Positions 1 through 11,907 of a DNA stretch of 64,000 nucleotides are shown here, one piece after another. Source of the stretch: Osmia lignaria lignaria (lineage: Eukaryota > Arthropoda > Insecta > Hymenoptera > Megachilidae). The DNA lies in the NCBI RefSeq assembly GCF_051020975.1, contig NW_027478158.1:11284001-11348000 (forward strand), in the 5' to 3' direction. A program made the translations under genes and the position numbers. Below the pieces are notes generated by a model. That model saw nothing but the letters and a program-made list of their open reading frames with translations, made no database searches and was not told the DNA's origin. Numbering within the stretch: the first letter of the stretch is position 1; every line of letters begins with the position of its first letter.

Positions 1-1900
1 TTATCTCAAGGGAAGGGGCCTAACGGACATATTTCGAGATATTTCTTCTTCTTGTTGTTCTTCTTCTGCACAGCTAAACTGGAAGTGGCATTTCCAGCTC
101 GCAATAGTGCAGAGTTATCTCAAAGAAAGGGGCCACGGTGTTTCTGTATCTCTATTATGTTGGTGCGGCTTCGGAACTTTTAAATATCTTGATATATCTC
201 GAGAACTACGCATCTGATCAAAAAATATCATAGAACATAAAAAGTAGGAAACTTAATTCTCTACAAAAAAGGTCTCTTAACATTTTGCCATAGCTCGCTT
301 CGTTTTCGAGATATTTGCAGATTTATCTCAAGGGAAGGGTCCTGATGGACATATTTCGAGATATTTCTTCTTCTTGTTGTTCTTCTTCTGCACAGCTAAG
401 CTGGAAGTGGCATTTGCGGCTCGCACTAGTGCAGAGTTATCTCAAAGAAAGGGGCCACGGTGTTTCTGTATCCCTATTATGTTGGTGCGGCTTCGGAACT
501 TTTAAATATCTTGATATATCTCGAGAACTACGCATCTGATCAAAAAATATCATAGAACATAAAAAGTAGGAAACTTAATTCTCTACAAAAAAGGTCTCTT
601 AACATTTTGCCATAGCTCGCTTCGTTTCCGAGATATTTGCATATTTATCTCAAGGGAAGGTGCCTGACGGACATATTTCGAGATATTTCTTCTTCTTGTT
701 GTTCTTCTTCTGCACAGCTGAGCTGGAAGTGGCATTTGGAGGTCGCAATAGTGCAGAGTTATCTCAAAGAAAGGGGCCACGGTGTTTCTGTATCTCCATT
801 ATGTTGGTGCGGCTACGGAACTTTTAAATATCTCGATATATCTCGAAAACTACGCTTCTGATCAAAAAATATCATAGAACGTAAATTGTAGGAAATATTA
901 TTCTCTACAAAAAAGGTCTCTCAACCTTTTGCCATAGCTCGCTTTGTTTCCGAGATATTTGCAGATTCATCTCAAGGGAAGGGGTCTGACGGACATATTT
1001 CGAGATATTTCTTCTTCTTGTTGTTCTTCTTCTGCACAGCTAAGCTCGAAGTGGCATTTGCAGCTCGCAATAGTGCAGAGTTATCTCAAAGAAAGAGGCC
1101 ACGGTGTTTCTGTACCTCTATTATGTTGGTGCAGCTTCGGAACTTTTAAATATCTTGATATATCTCGAGAACTACGCATCTGATCAAAAAATATCATCGA
1201 ACATAAAAAGTAGGAAACTTAATTCTCTACAAAAAAGGTCTCTTAACATTTTGCCATAGCTCGCTTCGTTTCCGAGATATTTGCAGATTTATATCAAGGG
1301 GAGGGGCCTGACGGACATATTTCGAGATATTTCTTCTTCTTGTTGTTCTTCTTCTGCACAGCTAAGCTGGAAGTGGCATTTGCGGCTCGCACTAGTGCAG
1401 AGTTATCTCAAAGAAAGGGGCCACGGTGTTTCTGTATCCCTATTATGTTGGTGCGGCTTCGGAACTTTTAAATATCTTGATATATCTCGAGAACTACGCA
1501 TCTGATCAAAAAATATCATAGAACATAAAAAGTAGGAAACTTAATTCTCTACAAAAAAGGTCTCTTAACATTTTGCCATAGCTCGCTTGGTTTCCGAGAT
1601 ATTTGCAGATTCAGCTCAAAGGAACTGGCCTGACGGACATATTTCGAGATATTTCTTCTTCTTGTTGTTCTTCTTCTGCACAGCTAAGCTGGAAGTGGCA
1701 TTTGCGGCTCGCACTAGTGCAGAGTTATCTCAACGAAAGGGGCCACGGTGTTTCTGTATCTCTATTATGTTGGTGCGGCTTCGGAACTTTTAAATATCTC
1801 GATATATCTCGAAAACTACGCTTCTGATCAAAAAATATCATAGAAGATAAAAAGTAGGAAACTTAATTCTCTACAAAAAAGGTCTCTTAACATTTTGCCA
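1..1900. repeat. Segmental duplication copy 1 (13-monomer offset)
   Basis: This stretch of about six monomers is nearly identical to 4187-6086, an offset of 4186 bp or exactly 13 monomers. Shared private variants include AAGGGTCCTGATGG (near 345 and 4531), TTTGCATATTTATCTCAAGG (near 634 and 4820) and TTTATATCAAGGGGAGG (near 1288 and 5474). One difference is CACAGCTAAG versus CACAACTAAG. Similarity ends near 1901/6087. The left end may extend beyond the window. Confidence 0.85.
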
Positions 1901-1924
1901 TAGCTCGCTTCGTTTCCGAGATAT

Positions 1925-3530
1925 TTGCAGATTTATCTCAAGGCAAGGGGCCTGACGGACATATTTCGAGATATTTCTTCTTCTTGTTGTTCTTCTTCTG
2001 CACAGCTAAGCTGGAAGTGGCATTTGCGGCTCGCACTAGTGCAGAGTTATCTCAAAGAAAGGGGCCACGGTGTTTCTGTATCTCTATTATGTTGGTGCGG
2101 CTTCGGAACTTTTAAATATCTCGATATATCTCGAAAACTACGCTTCTGACCAAAAAAGATCATAGAACATAAATTGTAGGAAACATAATTCTCTACAAAA
2201 AAGGTCTCTTAACATTTTGCCATAGCTCGCTTCGTTTCCGAGATATTTGCAGATATATCTCAAGGGAAGGGGCCTGACGGACATATTTCGAGATATTTCT
2301 TCTTCTTGTTGTTCTTCTTCTGCACAGCTAAGCTGGAAGTGGCATTTACAGCTCGCAATAGTGCAGAGTTATCTCAAAGAAAGGGGCCACGGTGTTTCGG
2401 TATCTCTATTATGTTGGTGCGGCTTCGGAACTTTTAAATATCTTGATATATCTCGAGAACTACGCATCTGATCAAAAAATATCATAGAACATAAAAAGTA
2501 GGAAACTTAATTCTCTACAAAAAAGGTCTCTTAACATTTTGCCATAGCTCGCTTCGTTTCCGAGATATTTGCAGATTTATCTCAAGGCAAGGGGCCTGAC
2601 GGACATATTTCGAGATATTTCTTCTTCTTGTTGTTCTTCTTCTGCACAGCTAAGCTGGAAGTGGCATTTGCGGCTCGCACTAGTGCAGAGTTATCTCAAA
2701 GAAAGGGGCCACGGTGTTTCTGTATCTCTATTATGTTGGTGCGGCTTCGGAACTTTTAAATATCTCGATATATCTCGAAAACTACGCTTCTGATCAAAAA
2801 AGATCATAGAACATAAATTGTAGGAAACATAATTCTCTACAAAAAACGTCTCTTAACATTTTGCCATAGCTCGCTTCGTTTCCGAGATATTTGCAGATTC
2901 AGCTCAAAGGAACTGGCCTGACGGACATATTTCGAGATATTTCTTCTTCTTGTTGTTCTTCCTCTGCACAGCTAAGCTGGAAGTGGCATTTGCAGCGCGC
3001 AATAGTGCAGAGTTATCTCAAAGAAAGGGGCCACGGTGTTTCTGTATCTCTATTATGTTGGTGCGGCTTCGGAACTTTTAAATATCTTGATATATCTCGA
3101 GAACTACGCATCTGATCAAAAAATATCATACTACATAAAAGGTAGGAAACTTAATTCTCTACAAGAAAGGTCTCTAAACATTTTGCCATAGCTCGCTTCG
3201 TTTCCGAGATATTTGCAGATTTATCTCAAGGGAAGGGGCCTGACGGACATATTTCGTGATATTTCTTCTTCTTGTTGTTCTTCTTCTGCACAGCTAAGCT
3301 GGAAGTGGCATTTGCAGCTCGCAATAGTGCAGAGTTATCTCAAAGAAAGGGGCCACGGTGTTTCTGTATCTCTATTATGTTGGTGCGGCTTCGGAACTTT
3401 TAAATATCGTGATATATCTCGAGAACTACGCATCTGATCAAAAAATATCATAGAACATAAAAAGTAGGAAACTTAATTCTCTACAAAAAAGGTCTCTTAA
3501 CATTTTGCCATAGCTCGCTTCGTTTCCGAG
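1925..3530. repeat. Five-monomer block duplicated at 10298-11903
   Basis: Five successive monomer variants appear in the same order in both places. They are identified by CTCAAGGCAAGGGG, TTTACAGCTCGC with GTGTTTCGGTATC, CTCAAGGCAAGGGG again, TTCAGCTCAAAGGAACTGG with TTGCAGCGCGC and ATACTACATAAAAGG, then AAATATCGTGATATATC. The offset is 8373 bp, 26 monomers plus the extra base near 7567. Confidence 0.8.
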
Positions 3531-4186
3531 ATATTTGCAGATTTATCTCAAGGGAAGTGGCCTGACGGACATATTTCGAGATATTTCTTCTTCTTGTTGT
3601 TCTTCTTCTGCACAGCTAAGCTGGAAGTGGCATTTGCAGCTCGCAATAGTGCAGAGTTATCCCAAAGAAAGGGGCCACGGTGTTTCTGTATCTCTATTAT
3701 GTTGGTGCGGCTTCGGAACTTTTAAATATCTCGATATATCTCGAAAACTACGCTTCTGATCAAAAAATATCATAGAACATAAATTGTAGGAAACTTAATT
3801 ATCTACAAAAAAGGTCTCTTAACATTTTGCCATAGCTCGCTTCGTTTCCGAGATATTTGCAGATTTATCTCAAGGGAAGGGGCCTGACGGACATATTTCG
3901 AGATATTTCTTCTTCTTGTTGTTCTTCTTCTGCACAGCTAAACTGGAAGTGGCATTTCCAGCTCGCAATAGTGCAGAGTTATCTCAAAGAAAGGGGCCAC
4001 GGTGTTTCTGTATCTCTATTATGTTGGTGCGGCTTCGGAACTTTTAAATATCTTGATATATCTCGAGAACTACGCATCTGATCAAAAAATATCATAGAAC
4101 ATAAAAAGTAGGAAACTTAATTCTCTACAAAAAAGGTCTCTCAACATTTTGCCATAGCTCGCTTCGTTTCCGAGATATTTGCAGAT

Positions 4187-6086
4187 TTATCTCAAGGGAA
4201 GGGGCCTAACGGACATATTTCGAGATATTTCTTCTTCTTGTTGTTCTTCTTCTGCACAGCTAAACTGGAAGTGGCATTTCCAGCTCGCAATAGTGCAGAG
4301 TTATCTCAAAGAAAGGGGCCACGGTGTTTCTGTATCTCTATTATGTTGGTGCGGCTTCGGAACTTTTAAATATCTTGATATATCTCGAGAACTACGCATC
4401 TGATCAAAAAATATCATAGAACATAAAAAGTAGGAAACTTAATTCTCTACAAAAAAGGTCTCTTAACATTTTGCCATAGCTCGCTTCGTTTTCGAGATAT
4501 TTGCAGATTTATCTCAAGGGAAGGGTCCTGATGGACATATTTCGAGATATTTCTTCTTCTTGTTGTTCTTCTTCTGCACAACTAAGCTGGAAGTGGCATT
4601 TGCGGCTCGCACTAGTGCAGAGTTATCTCAAAGAAAGGGGCCACGGTGTTTCTGTATCCCTATTATGTTGGTGCGGCTTCGGAACTTTTAAATATCTTGA
4701 TATATCTCGAGAACTACGCATCTGATCAAAAAATATCATAGAACATAAAAAGTAGGAAACTTAATTCTCTACAAAAAAGGTCTCTTAACATTTTGCCATA
4801 GCTCGCTTCGTTTCCGAGATATTTGCATATTTATCTCAAGGGAAGGTGCCTGACGGACATATTTCGAGATATTTCTTCTTCTTGTTGTTCTTCTTCTGCA
4901 CAGCTGAGCTGGAAGTGGCATTTGGAGGTCGCAATAGTGCAGAGTTATCTCAAAGAAAGGGGCCACGGTGTTTCTGTATCTCCATTATGTTGGTGCGGCT
5001 ACGGAACTTTTAAATATCTCGATATATCTCGAAAACTACGCTTCTGATCAAAAAATATCATAGAACGTAAATTGTAGGAAATATTATTCTCTACAAAAAA
5101 GGTCTCTCAACCTTTTGCCATAGCTCGCTTTGTTTCCGAGATATTTGCAGATTCATCTCAAGGGAAGGGGTCTGACGGACATATTTCGAGATATTTCTTC
5201 TTCTTGTTGTTCTTCTTCTGCACAGCTAAGCTCGAAGTGGCATTTGCAGCTCGCAATAGTGCAGAGTTATCTCAAAGAAAGAGGCCACGGTGTTTCTGTA
5301 CCTCTATTATGTTGGTGCAGCTTCGGAACTTTTAAATATCTTGATATATCTCGAGAACTACGCATCTGATCAAAAAATATCATCGAACATAAAAAGTAGG
5401 AAACTTAATTCTCTACAAAAAAGGTCTCTTAACATTTTGCCATAGCTCGCTTCGTTTCCGAGATATTTGCAGATTTATATCAAGGGGAGGGGCCTGACGG
5501 ACATATTTCGAGATATTTCTTCTTCTTGTTGTTCTTCTTCTGCACAGCTAAGCTGGAAGTGGCATTTGCGGCTCGCACTAGTGCAGAGTTATCTCAAAGA
5601 AAGGGGCCACGGTGTTTCTGTATCCCTATTATGTTGGTGCGGCTTCGGAACTTTTAAATATCTTGATATATCTCGAGAACTACGCATCTGATCAAAAAAT
5701 ATCATAGAACATAAAAAGTAGGAAACTTAATTCTCTACAAAAAAGGTCTCTTAACATTTTGCCATAGCTCGCTTGGTTTCCGAGATATTTGCAGATTCAG
5801 CTCAAAGGAACTGGCCTGACGGACATATTTCGAGATATTTCTTCTTCTTGTTGTTCTTCTTCTGCACAGCTAAGCTGGAAGTGGCATTTGCGGCTCGCAC
5901 TAGTGCAGAGTTATCTCAACGAAAGGGGCCACGGTGTTTCTGTATCTCTATTATGTTGGTGCGGCTTCGGAACTTTTAAATATCTCGATATATCTCGAAA
6001 ACTACGCTTCTGATCAAAAAATATCATAGAAGATAAAAAGTAGGAAACTTAATTCTCTACAAAAAAGGTCTCTTAACATTTTGCCA
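4187..6086. repeat. Segmental duplication copy 2 (13-monomer offset)
   Basis: Second copy of the block at 1-1900, sharing its private variants in the same order. It switches at about 6087 (CCATTGCTCG instead of CCATAGCTCG) into a monomer resembling the one at 5145, which marks a recombination junction. Confidence 0.85.
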
Positions 6087-8043
6087 TTGCTCGCTTCGTT
6101 TCCGAGATATTTGCAGATTCATCTCAAGGGAAGGGGTCTGACGGACATATTTCGAGATATTTCTTCTTCTTGTTGTTCTTCTTCTGCACAGCTAAGCTCG
6201 AAGTGGCATTTGCAGCTCGCAATAGTGCAGAGTTATCTCAAAGAAAGAGGCCACGGTGTTTCTGTACCTCTATTATGTTGGTGCAGCTTCGGAACTTTTA
6301 AATATCTTGATATATCTCGAGAACTACGCATCTGATCAAAAAATATCATCGAACATAAAAAGTAGGAAACTTAATTCTCTACAAAAAAGGTCTCTTAACA
6401 TTTTGCCATAGCTCGCTTCGTTTCCGAGATATTTGCAGATATATCTCAAGGGAAGTGGCCTGACGGACATATTTCGAGATATTTCTTCTTCTTGTTGTTC
6501 TTCTTCTGCACAGCTATGCTGGAAGTGGCATTTGCAGCTAGCAATAGTGCAGAGTTATCCCAAAGAAAGGGGCCACGGTGTTTCTGTATCTCTATCATGT
6601 TGGTGCGGCTTCGGAACTTTTAAATATCTCGATATATCTCGAAAACTACGCTTCTGATCAAAAAATATCATAGAACATAAATTGTAGGAAACTTAATTAT
6701 CTACAAAAAAGGTCTCTTAACATTTTGCCATAGCTCGCTTCGTTTCCGAGATATTTGCAGATTTATCTCAAGGGAAGGGGCCTGACGGACATATTTCGAG
6801 ATATTTCTTCTTCTTGTTGTTCTTCTTCTGCACAGCTAAGCTGGAAGTGGCATTTGCAGCTCGCAATAGTGCAGAGTTATCTCAAAGAGAGGGGCCACGG
6901 TGTTTCTGTATCTCTATTATGTTGGTGCGGCTTCGGAACTTTTAAATATCTCGATATATCTCGAAAACTACGCTTCTGATCAAAAAATATCATAGAACGT
7001 AAATTGTAGGAAATATTATTCTCTACAAAAAAGGTCTCTCAACATTTTGCCATAGCTCGCTTCGTTTCCGAGATATTTGCAGATTCATCTCAAGGGAAGG
7101 GGTCTGACGGACATATTTCGAGATATTTCTTCTTCTTGTTGTTCTTCTTCTGCACAGCTAAGCTCGAAGTGGCATTTGCAGCTCGCAATAGTGCAGAGTT
7201 ATCTCAAAGAAAGAGGCCACGGTGTTTCTGTACCTCTATTATGTTGGTGCAGCTTCGGAACTTTTAAATATCTTGATATATCTCGAGAACTACGCATCTG
7301 ATCAAAAAATATCATCGAACATAAAAAGTAGGAAACATAATTCTCTACAAAAAAGGTCTCTTAACATTTTGCCATAGCTCGCTTCGTTTCCGAGATATTT
7401 GCAGATTTATCTCAAGTGAAGGGTCCTGATGGACATATTTCGAGATATTTCTTCTTCTTGTTGTTCTTCTTCTGCACAGCTAAGCTGGAAGTGGCATTTG
7501 CAGCTCGCAATAGTGCAGAGTTATCTCAAAGAGAGGGGCCACGGTGTTTCTGTATCTCTATTATGTTTGGTGCGGCTTCGGAACTTTTAAGTATCTTGAT
7601 CTATCTCGAGAACTACGCTTCTGATCAAAAAATATCATAGAACATAAATTGTAGGAAATATAATTCTCTACAAAAAACGTCTCTTAACATTTTGCCATAG
7701 CTCGCTTCGTTTCCAAGATATTTGCAGATTTATCTCAAGGGAAGTGGCCTGACGGACATATTTCGAGATATTTCTTCTTCATGTTGTTCTTCTTCTGCAC
7801 AGCTAAGCTGGAAGTGGCATTTGCGGCTCGCACTAGTGCAGAGTTATCTCAAAGAAAGGGGCCACGGTGTTTCTGTATCCCTATTATGTTGGTGCGGCTT
7901 CGGAACTTTTAAATATCTCGATATATCTCGAAAACTACGCTTCTGATCAAAAAATATCATAGAACATAAATTGTAGGAAACATAATTCTCTACAAAAAAC
8001 GTCTCTTAACATTTTGCCATAGCTCGCTTCGTTTCCGAGATAT

Positions 8044-11000
8044 TTGCAGATTCAGCTCAAAGGAACTGGCCTGACGGACATATTTCGAGATATTTCTTCT
8101 TCTTGTTGTTCTTCCTCTGCACAGCTAAGCTGGAAGTGGCATTTGCAGCTCGCAATAGTGCAGAGTTATCTCAAAGAAAGGGGCCACGGTGTTTCTGTAT
8201 CTCTATTATGTTGGTGCGGCTTCGGAACTTTTAAATATCTTGATATATCTCGAGAACTACGCATCTGATCAAAAAATATCATAGAACATAAAAAGTAGGA
8301 AACTTAATTCTCTACAAAAAAGGTCTCTTAACATTTTGGCATAGCTCGCTTCGTTTCCGAGATATTTGCAGATTTATCTCAAGGCAAGGGGCCTGACGGA
8401 CATATTTCGAGATATTTCTTCTTCTTGTTGTTCTTCTTCTGCACAGCTAAGCTGGAAGTGGCATTTGCGGCTCGCACTAGTGCAGAGTTATCTCAAAGAA
8501 AGGGGCCACGGTGTTTCTGTATCTCTATTATGTTGGTGCGGCTTCGGAACTTTTAAATATCTCGATATATCTCGAAAACTACGCTTCTGATCAAAAAAGA
8601 TCATAGAACATAAATTGTAGGAAACATAATTCTCTACAAAAAAGGTCTCTTAACATTTTGCCATAGCTCGCTTCGTTTCCGAGATATTTGCAGATATATC
8701 TCAAGGGAAGGGGCCTGACGGACATATTTCGAGATATTTCTTCTTCTTGTTGTTCTTCTTCTGCACAGCTAAGCTGGAAGTGGCATTTACAGCTCGCAAT
8801 AGTGCAGAGTTATCTCAAAGAAAGGGGCCACGGTGTTTCGGTATCTCTATTATGTTGGTGCGGCTTCGGAACTTTTAAATATCTTGATATATCTCGAGAA
8901 CTACGCATCTGATCAAAAAATATCATAGAACATAAAAAGTAGGAAACTTAATTCTCTACAAAAAAGGTCTCTTAACATTTTGCCATAGCTCGCTTCGTTT
9001 CCGAGATATTTGCAGATTTATCTCAAGGCAAGGGGCCTGACGGACATATTTCGAGATATTTCTTCTTCTTGTTGTTCTTCTTCTGCACAGCTAAGCTGGA
9101 AGTGGCATTTGCGGCTCGCACTAGTGCAGAGTTATCTCAAAGAAAGGGGCCACGGTGTTTCTGTATCTCTATTATGTTGGTGCGGCTTCGGAACTTTTAA
9201 ATATCTCGATATATCTCGAAAACTACGCTTCTGATCAAAAAAGATCATAGAACATAAATTGTAGGAAACATAATTCTCTACAAAAAAGGTCTCTTAACAT
9301 TTTGCCACAGCTCGCTTCGTTTCCGAGATATTTGCAGATATATCTCAAGGGAAGGGGCCTGACGGACATATTTCGAGATATTTCTTCTTCTTGTTGTTCT
9401 TCTTCTGCACAGCTAAGCTGGAAGTGGCATTTACAGCTCGCAATAGTGCAGAGTTATCTCAAAGAAAGGGGCCACGGTGTTTCGGTATCTCTATTATGTT
9501 GGTGCGGCTTCGGAACTTTTAAATATCTTGATATATCTCGAGAACTACGCATCTGATCAAAAAATATCATAGAACATAAAAAGTAGGAAACTTAATTCTC
9601 TACAAAAAAGGTCTCTTAACATTTTGCCATAGCTCGCTTCGTTTCCGAGATATTTGCAGATTTATCTCAAGGCAAGGGGCCTGACGGACATATTTCGAGA
9701 TATTTCTTCTTCTTGTTGTTCTTCTTCTGCACAGCTAAGCTGGAAGTGGCATTTGCGGCTCGCACTAGTGCAGAGTTATCTCAAAGAAAGGGGCCACGGT
9801 GTTTCTGTATCCCTATTATGTTGGTGCGGCTTCGGAACTTTTAAATATCTCGATATATCTCGAAAACTACGCTTCTGATCAAAAAAGATCATAGAACATA
9901 AATTGTAGGAAACATAATTCTCTACAAAAAACGTCTCTTAACATTTTGCCATAGCTCGCTTCGTTTCCGAGATATTTGCAGATTCAGCTCAAAGGAACTG
10001 GCCTGACGGACATATTTCGAGATATTTCTTCTTCTTGTTGTTCTTCCTCTGCACAGCTAAGCTGGAAGTGGCATTTGCAGCTCGCAATAGTGCAGAGTTA
10101 TCTCAAAGAAAGGGGCCACGGTGTTTCTGTATCTCTATTATGTTGGTGCGGCTTCGGAACTTTTAAATATCTTGATATATCTCGAGAACTACGCATCTGA
10201 TCAAAAAATATCATAGAACATAAAAAGTAGGAAACTTAATTCTCTACAAAAAAGGTCTCTTAACATTTTGCCATAGCTCGCTTCGTTTCCGAGATATTTG
10301 CAGATTTATCTCAAGGCAAGGGGCCTGACGGACATATTTCGAGATATTTCTTCTTCTTGTTGTTCTTCTTCTGCACAGCTAAGCTGGAAGTGGCATTTGC
10401 GGCTCGCACTAGTGCAGAGTTATCTCAAAGAAAGGGGCCACGGTGTTTCTGTATCTGTATTATGTTGGTGCGGCTTCGGAACTTTTAAATATCTCGATAT
10501 ATCTCGAAAACTACGCTTCTGATCAAAAAAGATCATAGAACATAAATTGTAGGAAACATAATTCTCTACAAAAAAGGTCTCTTAACATTTTGCCATAGCT
10601 CGCTTCGTTTCCGAGATATTTGCAGATATATCTCAAGGGAAGGGGCCTGACGGACATATTTCGAGATATTTCTTCTTCTTGTTGTTCTTCTTCTGCACAG
10701 CTAAGCTGGAAGTGGCATTTACAGCTCGCAATAGTGCAGAGTTATCTCAAAGAAAGGGGCCACGGTGTTTCGGTATCTCTATTATGTTGGTGCGGCTTCG
10801 GAACTTTTAAATATCTTGATATATCTCGAGAACTACGCATCTGATCAAAAAATATCATAGAACATAAAAAGTAGGAAACTTAATTCTCTACAAAAAAGGT
10901 CTCTTAACATTTTGCCATAGCTCGCTTCGTTTCCGAGATATTTGCAGATTTATCTCAAGGCAAGGGGCCTGACGGACATATTTCGAGATATTTCTTCTTC

Positions 11001-11263
11001 TTGTTGTTCTTCTTCTGCACAGCTAAGCTGGAAGTGGCATTTGCGGCTCGCACTAGTGCAGAGTTATCTCAAAGAAAGGGGCCACGGTGTTTCTGTATCT
11101 CTATTATGTTGGTGCGGCTTCGGAACTTTTAAATATCTCGATATATCTCGAAAACTACGCTTCTGATCAAAAAAGATCATAGAACATAAATTGTAGGAAA
11201 CATAATTCTCTACAAAAAACGTCTCTTAACATTTTGCCATAGCTCGCTTCGTTTCCGAGATAT
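8044..11263. repeat. HOR region with alternating variants (1932 and 1288 bp)
   Basis: The variant marked TTCAGCTCAAAGGAACTGG occurs at 8044, 9976 and 11264, separated by six and four monomers. Between these, monomers with CTCAAGGCAAGG alternate with monomers marked TTTACAGCTCGC and GTGTTTCGG. The pattern is a dimer nested inside a larger unit of variable length. Confidence 0.75.
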
Positions 11264-11907
11264 TTGCAGATTCAGCTCAAAGGAACTGGCCTGACGGACA
11301 TATTTCGAGATATTTCTTCTTCTTGTTGTTCTTCCTCTGCACAGCTAAGCTGGAAGTGGCATTTGCAGCGCGCAATAGTGCAGAGTTATCTCAAAGAAAG
11401 GGGCCACGGTGTTTCTGTATCTCTATTATGTTGGTGCGGCTTCGGAACTTTTAAATATCTTGATATATCTCGAGAACTACGCATCTGATCAAAAAATATC
11501 ATACTACATAAAAGGTAGGAAACTTAATTCTCTACAAGAAAGGTCTCTAAACATTTTGCCATAGCTCGCTTCGTTTCCGAGATATTTGCAGATTTATCTC
11601 AAGGGAAGGGGCCTGACGGACATATTTCGAGATATTTCTTCTTCTTGTTGTTCTTCTTCTGCACAGCTAAGCTGGAAGTGGCATTTGCAGCTCGCAATAG
11701 TGCAGAGTTATCTCAAAGAAAGGGGCCACGGTGTTTCTGTATCTCTATTATGTTGGTGCGGCTTCGGAACTTTTAAATATCGTGATATATCTCGAGAACT
11801 ACGCATCTGATCAAAAAATATCATAGAACATAAAAAGTAGGAAACTTAATTCTCTACAAAAAAGGTCTCTTAACATTTTGCCATAGCTCGCTTCGTTTCC
11901 GAGATAT

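Noticed and set aside
300..320. CENP-B box-like sequence around CTTCGTTTCCGAGAT
   Set aside because: It shares TTCG with the box but lacks the required A and CGGG at the right spacing on either strand.
315..539. A 74-codon open frame repeated in most satellite monomers, as a possible multicopy peptide gene family
   Set aside because: The frames begin at TTG (TTGCAG), with no ATG at the start. Type B and several other monomers carry a stop, other frames of the same monomer are equally open, and the 322-bp period is not a multiple of three. Openness follows from repeat identity.
583..780. Minus-strand open frames of 65-76 codons in some monomers
   Set aside because: They appear only where a chance variant removes a stop, overlap the same repeat, and resemble no protein I recognise.
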